Source of the DNA: Thermomicrobiales bacterium
Lineage (GTDB): Bacteria; Chloroflexota; Chloroflexia; Thermomicrobiales; UBA6265
Direction of reading: 5' to 3'
Assembly: GCA_030447145.1 (NCBI GenBank)
Contig: JAUJLY010000059.1
Span: 1-10,795, forward strand
Length of the DNA: 10,795 bases
Shown here piece by piece: positions 5,508-10,795 of the stretch (position 1 is the first letter of the stretch; the number at the start of each line of letters is the position of its first letter). Below the pieces are notes generated by a model. That model was not told the origin of the DNA. It did not search any database and saw nothing but the letters and a program-made list of their open reading frames with translations. The position numbers and the translations under genes were made by a program.

Positions 5508-7436
5508 TCAGCCACCGGTGCCATCGCCTGGCAGCGTCGCGTCCCCGTCCCACGGCATCTCTTCGAGATACTGCGGCACCTTCCTCGCCTGCAGCGTTTG
5601 TTCCAGGCTATACGCCAGCTTGAGGAGCGTTCGCTCACTGAATGCCCGGCCAAACATGTGCAGGCCCGCCGGCAACCCGTTGGTATAGCCAATTGGCAGT
5701 GTCAAGGATGGATAGCCGGCCATGGATGGTACCTGCGTCGATGACCCGGCCAGCTGATTGTCTGCAAGCGAGGTTGGGATGGCAGTGGAGGGAGCAACCA
5801 GCGCATCCAGCTCGTAGGAATTCATGGTCAGGTCGATACCCTGATCCCGGGTCGCATAGATGTTGTGGGCCACCAGCTCCTGATACCAGGGATCGTCGAT
5901 CGAGCCCGTGTTGAGCGAGAGCTCGAGTCCTTCCTGGCCACCATAGATTAAGGTCTGGTCAGGGTGCTCGTAGTTGAAATTGACAACATCGGCGAGCGAG
6001 GTGATCGGCCCGCCCGGCATGCAGGTATCGAGGAACTGCTGGAATCCCCAGGCAAACTCCATGATGAGGACGCTGCCCTCGCTGATGGCATCCCCCACGA
6101 CCCCCACAGCTTCCATATAGATATCATCGACGATCTCGGCGCCAGCATCGCGCATGGCGTCAATCGCCACCTCAACGTGGGCATCGGCAGCAGGATCAAA
6201 CCCGAACATGTTGCGGCAAACACCGATCCGTGCACCTTTAAGCCCTGCGCGATCGAGCGCCGTGGTGTAATCGGCCGTGCCGGGATCCGGCACCGGGAAT
6301 GTGTCCATGCCCGCAGCGGGAGCGAACTCCGCGAAGCCGCCGAAAGCCATGTCTTCGGGGTCATAGCCAACCATGGCACTGAGCGCGTACGCGACATCTT
6401 CCACTGTGCGGCCAATGGGGCCGGGAGAGTCCTGCGCGAACGAGATACCGAGAACGCCATTCCGGCTGACCAGGCCAACAGTCGGCTTAAGGCCGACGAC
6501 CCCGCAGGCCGAAGCAGGGCAGATGATCGATCCGTCCGTCTCCGACCCCACGGCGAAGGGAACGTAGCTGGCCGCCGTCGCCACGGCGGAGCCAGTGCTG
6601 GATCCCCAGGCCGAGTGGGTGAGGACATAGGGATTGACCGTCTGCCCACCGCGCGAGCTCCAGCCATTAGGGGTGCCCCCCCGGAAGTTGGAGAACTCTG
6701 TGAGGTTGGTCTTGCCAAGGATGATCGCCCCGGCATTCCGGAGCATCTCGATCAGGAACGCATCGCGAATGACGGTGTTCTCCTGCAGGGAGATTGACCC
6801 AGCAGTCGTGCGCATCTGGTCGTTAGTTGCAAAGATGTCCTTAACCAGCACCGGCACACCATGCAACGGGCCACGTACCCGACCCTGCTGCGCTTCACGA
6901 TCAAGTTGCGCCGCAATGTCCATTGCCTCGGGGTTGAGCTCGATCACCGCGTTAAGGGACGGACCTCGTGTGTCCATGGAGTTGATGCGGGCAAGCGCCG
7001 CCTCGACGTACTCGGAAGCGGTGAACCAGCCCTTGTCGTAGGCCGTGCGCAGTTCCCCGATGCTCGTCTCGACGACCATCTGCGATGCGCTCGATGCCGG
7101 CACAGGCGAGGCTGTCTGGATTGGATCAATGGCGGTCCTGGAACCCGAGGGGGGAGTGCCCACGGCACCGTTCGGTAGCGGGGTAGGGGTTTGCGTCACG
7201 GCAGCGATCGTTCGACCGCCGGGTCCCGGGCCGACACCGGACTTCCATGCGACGAGACCCGCAGTGCCGGCAACGGCTGCACCCACCGAGGCACTCACCA
7301 ACTCACGCCGTGTGAATCCCTGCTGCCTTTGGGACGGCTTTCTGGGCGGCCTTGACTGTTGGCGAGGATGGGCGCTCATAGCTGGGCCGTGACCAGCAAG
7401 AGCATTCGTGCGGCCGGAGGGCCGTCGTTGGTTCAT
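5508..7436 (-). CDS. Tat-exported amidase-signature family hydrolase
   Basis: This 642-residue amidase carries a twin-arginine signal: FTRRELVSASVGAAVAGTAG with RR at 43-44, after a long basic n-region. No lipobox Cys is seen. A Pro/Thr/Ser-rich linker (about 75-118, containing TQTPTPLPNG) leads to the catalytic domain from about residue 121. The triad is complete: Lys199 (PVLVKDIFA), Ser279 (WGSSTGSA) and Ser303 (SETDGSIICP), again 24 apart. It is probably exported folded and works outside the membrane, perhaps freeing an amide product for its cytoplasmic neighbour; that link is inference. The ATG at 7436 was chosen because GGAG lies 7 bases upstream. An ATG at 7526 in the same frame has no ribosome binding site and would add 30 residues that overlap a leader hairpin. 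An ATG at 7379 also lacks one. Confidence 0.87.
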   Translation of the reverse strand: MNQRRPSGRTNALAGHGPAMSAHPRQQSRPPRKPSQRQQGFTRRELVSASVGAAVAGTAGLVAWKSGVGPGPGGRTIAAVTQTPTPLPNGAVGTPPSGSRTAIDPIQTASPVPASSASQMVVETSIGELRTAYDKGWFTASEYVEAALARINSMDTRGPSLNAVIELNPEAMDIAAQLDREAQQGRVRGPLHGVPVLVKDIFATNDQMRTTAGSISLQENTVIRDAFLIEMLRNAGAIILGKTNLTEFSNFRGGTPNGWSSRGGQTVNPYVLTHSAWGSSTGSAVATAASYVPFAVGSETDGSIICPASACGVVGLKPTVGLVSRNGVLGISFAQDSPGPIGRTVEDVAYALSAMVGYDPEDMAFGGFAEFAPAAGMDTFPVPDPGTADYTTALDRAGLKGARIGVCRNMFGFDPAADAHVEVAIDAMRDAGAEIVDDIYMEAVGVVGDAISEGSVLIMEFAWGFQQFLDTCMPGGPITSLADVVNFNYEHPDQTLIYGGQEGLELSLNTGSIDDPWYQELVAHNIYATRDQGIDLTMNSYELDALVAPSTAIPTSLADNQLAGSSTQVPSMAGYPSLTLPIGYTNGLPAGLHMFGRAFSERTLLKLAYSLEQTLQARKVPQYLEEMPWDGDATLPGDGTGG

Positions 7437-7507
7437 GTAGTGGCTCCACGTGGACGCCCTATGCTCCGTTGATCCAGCCTCAACGCTCAGCAGGAAGGGT
7501 ACGTCCG

Positions 7508-7525
7508 TGGGGCAGTCTCGCCCCA
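7508..7525 (-). promoter_or_regulatory. Leader hairpin upstream of the exported amidase
   Basis: TGGGGC and GCCCCA are perfect 6-base complements around a 6-base loop, about 70 bases upstream of the amidase start. A weak promoter-like pair (CTGACA, 17 bases, GTATGG) lies at about 7552-7524 on the minus strand; its -10 part is poor. The pairing is seen, the function is not known. Confidence 0.35.
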
Positions 7526-7609
7526 TACGAACGCTAATGATACATTGTCAGATCGCACAGCGTCAGCAGCTTCATCCCCGTAAATCCGCCACAACACTAA
7601 CCACATGCC

Positions 7610-7650
7610 CCACTTGTAGGACATCGGTTTGCTACACAAAGTGGCTACAC
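7610..7650. promoter_or_regulatory. Cluster of inverted and direct repeats, operator-like
   Basis: CCACTTGTAG (7610-7619) is inversely related to CTACACAAAGTGG (7632-7644), apart from three extra bases in the second arm. GCTACAC occurs twice, 13 bases apart (7631-7637 and 7644-7650). The cluster lies between divergent genes, where a regulator or an integration host site would be expected. The arms are short, so confidence is low. Confidence 0.3.
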
Positions 7651-7749
7651 CGACATGCCGACGGCTTTGCTTTCCCCGACACTAGGTCACCTCCAGTCTC
7701 ATTCGAACGATTCAGTTGATATGGTGGAAATTGACGATCCGAAGAGAAA

Positions 7750-7781
7750 GGCCCCGCTCCGGCTGCGAACCGGTCGAGGCC
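7750..7781 (+). promoter_or_regulatory. Leader stem-loop with AACC junction, gene at 7813
   Basis: GGCC (7750-7753) pairs with GGCC (7778-7781), CG (7755-7756) with CG (7775-7776), and CCGG (7759-7762) with CCGG (7770-7773), leaving the 7-base loop ctgcgaa. The loop and 3' arm read GAACCGG. It ends 31 bases before the ATG, and two Shine-Dalgarno-like runs (AGGAG 7798-7802, GGAGG 7804-7808) lie between. Similar stem-loops stand before the next three genes. Confidence 0.4.
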
Positions 7782-7812
7782 CTGGCGCCCACTGAACAGG
7801 AGTGGAGGCAGC

Positions 7813-8598
7813 ATGAGTATAGCCCTCAGAGATGATCGTCGGCAGGCAATGTTGAGGAATGCGCTGCTGCAAAAAATTGGCACGACAAAGACGTATCAGA
7901 ATGCAATTGTCCAGGACCGTCGCCCCGTTTGGAAACGGGTACAAGCGCGGTACTGGCCTTCGAGGACTCAGTCGGGGCTCTATGAGGTGTTCAGGATCCT
8001 GTATGAACTTGAGTATGAGATCGGTCCAGTAGATCCGGACTTGACCTTGTACTGCTGCCGTCTCCGGTCCATTGTGTCAGACAGTTTCCGGCTTCGGTCG
8101 AATAACGAACCGGCATGGTGGGCGTTGGAAGCATTCCACAATCACGTTGCCTCAGGCTTTCCACCTGACCAGCCAATTGGAATCGCCTCCGCGAGCTTCA
8201 TCTTTTCGCGGGAATTCGAGATGAAAGTGAGAGTAACCGAGAACGGTGCGAGCATCATCATTGTCGATCACTTTGGGAATGAAACTCCCCGAGAGCTTCC
8301 AAGCACTGGACCCTTGTCCTTCCAGAATTGGGGCAATCTTGAGCAATGTGCGATCGGAAATCTTCAGCACCAGATTGCTGACATTCGGCGCCAGTTCGAG
8401 ATCAACTATGAGCGCACCGGAACCGGACATGATCAGATCAGGAAGATCAATGCTGATCTCGAGGCCATCCCCAAATTGGTGGAAGCCTTGCTGGAGTCGC
8501 CGAGCAATCGTTTACGGATGACTGAGCGTGATCGAAGCCGCTTCCGCCGCATCCTGGCTCAAGTCGGTGTTGATCCTCTGGTCAAAAGCTCCTCATAA
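7813..8598 (+). CDS. Unrecognised 261-residue protein of the right-hand element
   Basis: I do not recognise this protein family. The protein is soluble-looking, without signal peptide or membrane span. The N-terminal 50 residues are basic (RDDRRQAML, DRRPVWKRVQARYWPSR). A Leu/Tyr/Glu-rich part follows (GLYEVFRILYELEYEIG, about 55-72), then CCRLRSIVSDSFRLRS (81-96), a probable beta-rich middle (about 125-155) and a charged, helical C-terminus (about 185-250). No catalytic or zinc-binding motif is evident. The base composition looks clearly less G+C-rich than the amidase genes, suggesting transfer. The ATG is supported by GGAGG 4 bases upstream. The gene is the first of the plus-strand set that continues with an excisionase-like gene 109 bases later, so it may be cargo or a regulatory or establishment protein of the element. 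Confidence 0.7.
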   Translation: MSIALRDDRRQAMLRNALLQKIGTTKTYQNAIVQDRRPVWKRVQARYWPSRTQSGLYEVFRILYELEYEIGPVDPDLTLYCCRLRSIVSDSFRLRSNNEPAWWALEAFHNHVASGFPPDQPIGIASASFIFSREFEMKVRVTENGASIIIVDHFGNETPRELPSTGPLSFQNWGNLEQCAIGNLQHQIADIRRQFEINYERTGTGHDQIRKINADLEAIPKLVEALLESPSNRLRMTERDRSRFRRILAQVGVDPLVKSSS

Positions 8599-8599
8599 A

Positions 8600-8630
8600 T
8601 TGGTGCTTGTTTTGACCAAAGCGTTACCAA
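8600..8630. promoter_or_regulatory. Repeated TTGGT/ACCAA half-sites, possible operator
   Basis: TTGGT (8600-8604), ACCAA (8615-8619) and a second ACCAA (8626-8630) lie within 31 bases directly after the stop codon of the 7813 gene and before the excisionase-like gene. One inverted pair plus one direct copy is the arrangement often seen at binding sites of small HTH or excisionase proteins. A further direct repeat, GCATGTG, occurs at 8656-8662 and 8665-8671. No good promoter hexamers were found. Confidence 0.3.
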
Positions 8631-8676
8631 AACCGGCCTAGCATAAGCATCAGAGGCATGTGGTGCATGTGTCTCA

Positions 8677-8692
8677 GAGTGCAGAACCACTC
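8677..8692 (+). promoter_or_regulatory. Leader stem-loop with AACC junction, excisionase-like gene
   Basis: GAGTG (8677-8681) pairs with CACTC (8688-8692) around the loop cagaac, giving GAACCACTC on the 3' side. It lies one base before the Shine-Dalgarno AGGAGG (8694-8699). It is the shortest of the four similar stem-loops of this region. Confidence 0.35.
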
Positions 8693-8707
8693 CAGGAGGC
8701 AAGGGCG

Positions 8708-8902
8708 ATGGTGGTACAGACAAAGGATGCTCCTGAACGCATCCGCATTCGGCCGGGCGAGTTTGCCCGGCAGGTCGATGTCAGCACCCAGCAGGTTTAC
8801 CGGTGGATCTATGCCGGCAAGCTCAAGGCGTCGCTGATCGGCAAGGCGTGGTTTATTCCGGTGTCGGAGTTGACCGAGTTCTTTGAGCGGGAAGCCGCAT
8901 AG
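8708..8902 (+). CDS. Excisionase-type helix-turn-helix DNA-binding protein
   Basis: This 64-residue protein is a single winged helix-turn-helix of the excisionase/MerR-like (helix_turn_helix domain 17) type. IRIRPGEFARQVDVSTQQVYRWIYAGKLKASLIGKAWFIPVSELTEFFER shows the typical order: helix, turn, recognition helix (STQQVYRWI), the IYAGKLKA turn, a wing with GKAWFIP, and the final helix. Such proteins bend DNA to help an integrase excise an element, or act as small repressors. The ATG at 8708 follows AGGAGG by 8 bases. A GTG at 8660 in the same frame would add 16 residues outside the domain and has no ribosome binding site. The neighbouring primase-like and RepA-like genes support a mobile-element role. 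No integrase is visible in the window, so its partner is unknown. Confidence 0.8.
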   Translation: MVVQTKDAPERIRIRPGEFARQVDVSTQQVYRWIYAGKLKASLIGKAWFIPVSELTEFFEREAA

Positions 8903-8907
8903 CGAGT

Positions 8908-8932
8908 GCCCACCTGGCGGCAACCGGTGGGC
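8908..8932 (+). promoter_or_regulatory. Leader stem-loop with AACC junction, zinc-ribbon gene
   Basis: GCCCACC (8908-8914) and GGTGGGC (8926-8932) form a perfect 7-base stem. GG (8916-8917) and CC (8924-8925) can extend it past one bulged T, leaving the loop cggcaa, so the junction reads CAACCGGTGGG. It ends 18 bases before the chosen GTG start. The stem begins 5 bases after the preceding stop codon. Confidence 0.45.
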
Positions 8933-8950
8933 CTCTCAAGGACCACTAAC

Positions 8951-9601
8951 GTGATTTCGTCTTCTCTAGAGTACCACGAAAACTCCGATATGGAGCGATC
9001 GGCTATAGGCGAATCCTGCTGTAGCGACCATGTGTTCCTCGCAGATTCCCTTCAGGGTCTCGAGGACAACGCGGAGGTGACAGACAAGCTCATCGCTACG
9101 CTGGAGCAGGATGCCCGTCCAGATGTCGATGATGTGCTCCGTCCCTTCCGGGAACACAAGCATCAGATATCAATGGTCATCCAGCGTCGACACGGGCGTA
9201 TCGAACGGCTGGAAACCGATCCGGTGATGATCGAGGAGCTTCGGGATCAGGCACAGGCCCTGATCGTTGCACTTCCGATCTCCCGTTACCTTGCATCGAT
9301 TCGCCCCGGCATCCTGCTGTGGCGCAACGGGAGCGTCTTCCATGGACCCTGCCCGTATGCCGGTCACGACTTTGATGAGGATTCGTTCCAGATCTATGAC
9401 GATGATTTCGCTTGGTGCGAGCGATGTGGAGGGGGGAACCTGTTCCGTGTCATCGGTCTGGTGGAAGCGCTGCCCTCGCCCCAGGAGCAGGTGAGCCGCG
9501 CGGCCGAGATCGCCGGACTACCGCTCCCCGATGCATCACCGGATCGATCCCAACATCGTTCCTTCCCAACCCTTTTACATAGGGAATCGGGAAGGAAGTA
9601 A
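8951..9601 (+). CDS. CHC2-type (primase-like) zinc-ribbon protein without Toprim domain
   Basis: This 216-residue protein has a zinc ribbon like that of DnaG-type primases near its C-terminal half: Cys134, His139, Cys156 and Cys159 in GPCPYAGH...WCERCGGGNLFRVIGLV, with SFQIYDDDFAW between the pairs. This follows the CHC2 pattern CPxH...C-x2-C-G-x-G-(D/N)-x2-F. In primases the ribbon recognises single-stranded template. Here no Toprim catalytic domain follows, so it is either half of a split primase or a regulatory ribbon protein working with the ATPase encoded 59 bases downstream. An N-terminal charged helical part (about 35-105) precedes the ribbon. GTG at 8951 was chosen because AAGGA (8938-8942) lies 8 bases upstream. 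A GTG at 8906 and an ATG at 8990 lack such a site. Confidence 0.7.
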   Translation: MISSSLEYHENSDMERSAIGESCCSDHVFLADSLQGLEDNAEVTDKLIATLEQDARPDVDDVLRPFREHKHQISMVIQRRHGRIERLETDPVMIEELRDQAQALIVALPISRYLASIRPGILLWRNGSVFHGPCPYAGHDFDEDSFQIYDDDFAWCERCGGGNLFRVIGLVEALPSPQEQVSRAAEIAGLPLPDASPDRSQHRSFPTLLHRESGRK

Positions 9602-9642
9602 CGATCGCGAATCGGCTACGACTTCCAACCGATCCGGATCGT
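9601..9642 (+). promoter_or_regulatory. Leader stem-loop with AACC junction, RepA-like gene
   Basis: ACGATC/GATCGT (9601-9606 with 9637-9642), CG/CG (9608-9609 with 9635-9636) and ATCGG/CCGAT (9611-9615 with 9629-9633) form 13 base pairs with one bulge and one mismatch around a 13-base loop ending in AA, so the junction reads CCAACCGAT. It begins at the last base of the preceding stop codon and ends 18 bases before the ATG at 9661, which has no good Shine-Dalgarno sequence. Confidence 0.5.
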
Positions 9643-9660
9643 CAACGGCCGGGTAGCACC

Positions 9661-10758
9661 ATGATGCAGAAGGAAGCGCTCCGGCGCGATCCCAAATTCA
9701 CAGCGATTGCTCGCGACGATCTGATGAAACTGAGTGCGCCGCCGATCATCCACCTCGTCGAGGACATCCTCGTTTCCGGCAGCGCGACATTGTTATCAGC
9801 ACGAGAGAAGGCCGGCAAAGGATTGTTCCTCATCGACCTGGGCTTCTGTATCGCAACCGGGACGCCATTTCTTGACCGGTCCGTGATGGAAGGTCCGGTG
9901 ATCTACTTGGCTCTCGAGGAGAATGTCGCGACACTGCAGAGCCGTATCGGGGCCCGTGATCAGGGTCACGGCGGATACTCATTCTACGTCGTGATTCTCG
10001 ACGGAAGCGACAATGGCCAGCAATTCCAGCTGGATCGAAACGAGGACATTGCCGGGCTCGCGGAACTAATCGAAGAGATAGAACCCGTCTTGGTCATCAT
10101 CGACACCCTCCGGGAAGCGCACAGTGGCCGCGAGAACGAGTCCGATGACATGGCGCCGCGGTTGCGGGCGATACGGGCCCTGGCTCACCAGGCCAACACG
10201 GCCATCGTCGTCTCTCACCATGCCGGTAAGCAAAGCGGATCCCCCCGTGGTTCGACGGCCATCCTGGCATCCTTCGACGACGGGCTCCTGTTCACGCGGG
10301 AAGATGACGAATCAGGTTCGGATATCCGAGGCGTCTTGCGAGCCGAGGGGCGCAACCTGCAGAAGGTCGTCGAACACATCGCCTTCGATAGCCATACCTT
10401 TCGCTGGACGGTCACCAATGCCCCGCCAGCCGAGACCGTCCAGAACATGCGAGGCCGAATCCTCTCGGTCCTGCAGGAGACCGACGAATGGCTTGACGCC
10501 AAGGGGCTGGCCGATCGCCTGGCTGGAGCAAAGCTCAAGACGGTGCAGAACGAACTTTCCCGAATGACTCGTGAGAAGCCGCGGCCGTTTGTCATGGATT
10601 CCGAGACGGCCCGAAAGGGACAGCCCCGTCGCTATCACGGTATGCGACCTCGTGAGGACGTTCCTGATGATTCCCGGAACGATATTGGGGACGAAGGAAT
10701 GAAGCCGCGGAACGTCACGCCGCTGCGGCGGGCTGATGGGGAGGTGGTGTTCACATGA
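9661..10758 (+). CDS. RepA/AAA_25-type ATPase with C-terminal winged helix
   Basis: This 365-residue protein is a RecA-fold ATPase of the RepA (RSF1010)/AAA_25 type that drives unwinding or replication start on plasmids and phages. The P-loop is SAREKAGKGLFLIDL with GKG at 52-54, where Ser or Thr usually follows Lys. IYLALEENVA (81-90) holds the usual acidic pair. Walker B is PVLVIIDTLREAHSG, with Asp148. SHHAGK (185-190) and RGSTAILASFDDGLLF (196-211) match the family's sensor and RGS segments. Residues 262-310 look like a winged helix (GRILSVLQETDEWLDAKGLADRL...VQNELSRM), followed by a charged tail. The ATG at 9661 has no clear Shine-Dalgarno sequence but follows a leader stem-loop by 18 bases. 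The gene follows the zinc-ribbon gene and its stop overlaps the next start (ATGA), suggesting coupling. The replication role is inferred from family and context. Confidence 0.8.
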   Translation: MMQKEALRRDPKFTAIARDDLMKLSAPPIIHLVEDILVSGSATLLSAREKAGKGLFLIDLGFCIATGTPFLDRSVMEGPVIYLALEENVATLQSRIGARDQGHGGYSFYVVILDGSDNGQQFQLDRNEDIAGLAELIEEIEPVLVIIDTLREAHSGRENESDDMAPRLRAIRALAHQANTAIVVSHHAGKQSGSPRGSTAILASFDDGLLFTREDDESGSDIRGVLRAEGRNLQKVVEHIAFDSHTFRWTVTNAPPAETVQNMRGRILSVLQETDEWLDAKGLADRLAGAKLKTVQNELSRMTREKPRPFVMDSETARKGQPRRYHGMRPREDVPDDSRNDIGDEGMKPRNVTPLRRADGEVVFT

Positions 10759-10795
10759 GCGCGGATCCCAGGCAAGTGATGCGGATTCTCGACTA
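10755..10795 (+). CDS. Start of a further gene, cut by the window end
   Basis: An ATG at 10755 overlaps the stop codon of the RepA-like gene as ATGA and is preceded by GAGGTG (10741-10746) with 8 bases of spacing. Thirteen codons are visible (MSADPRQVMRILD). This is too little to identify a family. The position directly after a RepA-like ATPase suggests another replication, mobilisation or recombination protein. Confidence 0.5.
   Translation, partial: MSADPRQVMRILD

Larger units (their letters stand above)
7437..7812. other. Divergent intergenic region, 376 bases, possible element boundary
   Basis: This gap separates the minus-strand amidase gene from the plus-strand gene at 7813 and must hold promoters for both. 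No credible gene is seen. It contains a leader hairpin for the amidase (7508-7525), inverted and direct repeats (7610-7650) and a leader hairpin for the 7813 gene (7750-7781). The change from chromosomal metabolism to mobile-element genes happens here, so the left end of an integrated element may lie in it. No tRNA or clear attachment repeat was found. Confidence 0.5.

Noticed and set aside
5964..6797. Long open frame on the plus strand (277 codons) opposite the exported amidase
   Set aside because: It is antisense to a gene with a complete catalytic triad; its translation has no family character and it reflects high G+C codon structure.
7524..7552. CTGACA-17-GTATGG as promoter of the exported amidase
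   Set aside because: The -35 part is acceptable but the -10 part is too far from consensus to list as a feature.
7700..7712. TTCGAAC, resembling a tRNA T-loop and a possible attachment site
   Set aside because: The flanking five bases on each side do not pair as a T-stem, and no acceptor stem or anticodon arm could be drawn around it.
7632..7944. Minus-strand frames overlapping the start of the 7813 gene
   Set aside because: They lack ribosome binding sites and overlap the better supported plus-strand gene with GGAGG before its ATG.
8660..8707. Upstream GTG start for the excisionase-like gene
   Set aside because: It adds 16 residues outside the HTH fold, overlaps the leader hairpin and lacks a ribosome binding site, while ATG 8708 has AGGAGG at 8 bases.
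8906..8950. GTG start at 8906 for the zinc-ribbon gene
   Set aside because: No ribosome binding site, and it would place the perfect stem-loop at 8908-8932 inside the coding region; GTG 8951 follows AAGGA by 8 bases.
1..10795. CRISPR array, rRNA or complete tRNA gene
   Set aside because: No regularly spaced repeats and no conserved rRNA or tRNA cores were found on either strand.

Overview
The window is high-G+C bacterial DNA. The organism is probably a Chloroflexota member of the Thermomicrobia type (Sphaerobacter/Nitrolancea-like). This is an inference from three things: the Thr/Pro-rich 'TPTPLP' linker after a Tat signal, a dispersed repeat that reads 'VLSAAKDP' when translated, and the general style of the metabolic genes. 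No rRNA or other marker gene is present to confirm it.

Left part, 1-7530, is ordinary chromosomal metabolism. A D-tagatose 3-epimerase-like sugar epimerase/isomerase (175-966, +) runs towards a minus-strand block read from about 7500 down to 1272. In order of transcription the block holds a Tat-exported amidase-signature enzyme (7436-5508), a second amidase without an export signal (5322-3763), a long TspO/MBR-type tryptophan-rich membrane protein (3558-2443) and a medium-chain dehydrogenase without the usual zinc ligands (2390-1272). Gaps of 185, 204 and 52 bases separate these genes. The 204-base gap holds a perfect 41-base palindrome. The 52-base gap holds a hairpin plus T11 tract that looks like a terminator or attenuator.

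Right part, about 7530-10795, differs in kind. The first gene looks visibly less G+C-rich, and all genes read on the plus strand, divergent from the amidases. It contains an unrecognised 261-residue protein (7813-8598), a small excisionase-type HTH protein (8708-8902), a protein with a primase-like CHC2 zinc ribbon but no Toprim domain (8951-9601), a RepA/AAA_25-type ATPase with a C-terminal winged helix (9661-10758), and the first 13 codons of another gene overlapping it by ATGA (10755-). This set is typical of the replication/excision module of an integrated plasmid, phage satellite or integrative element. No integrase, attachment site or structural gene lies within the window, so the type of element is open.

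The most unusual signal is that each of the four complete genes of the right part is preceded, within about 15-31 bases of its start codon, by a stem-loop whose loop/3'-arm junction reads AACC. This could be a shared translational or processing leader. The zinc-ribbon and ATPase genes would work together in priming and unwinding, with the small HTH protein as excision factor or regulator. The metabolic genes show no clear common pathway beyond the paired amidases.
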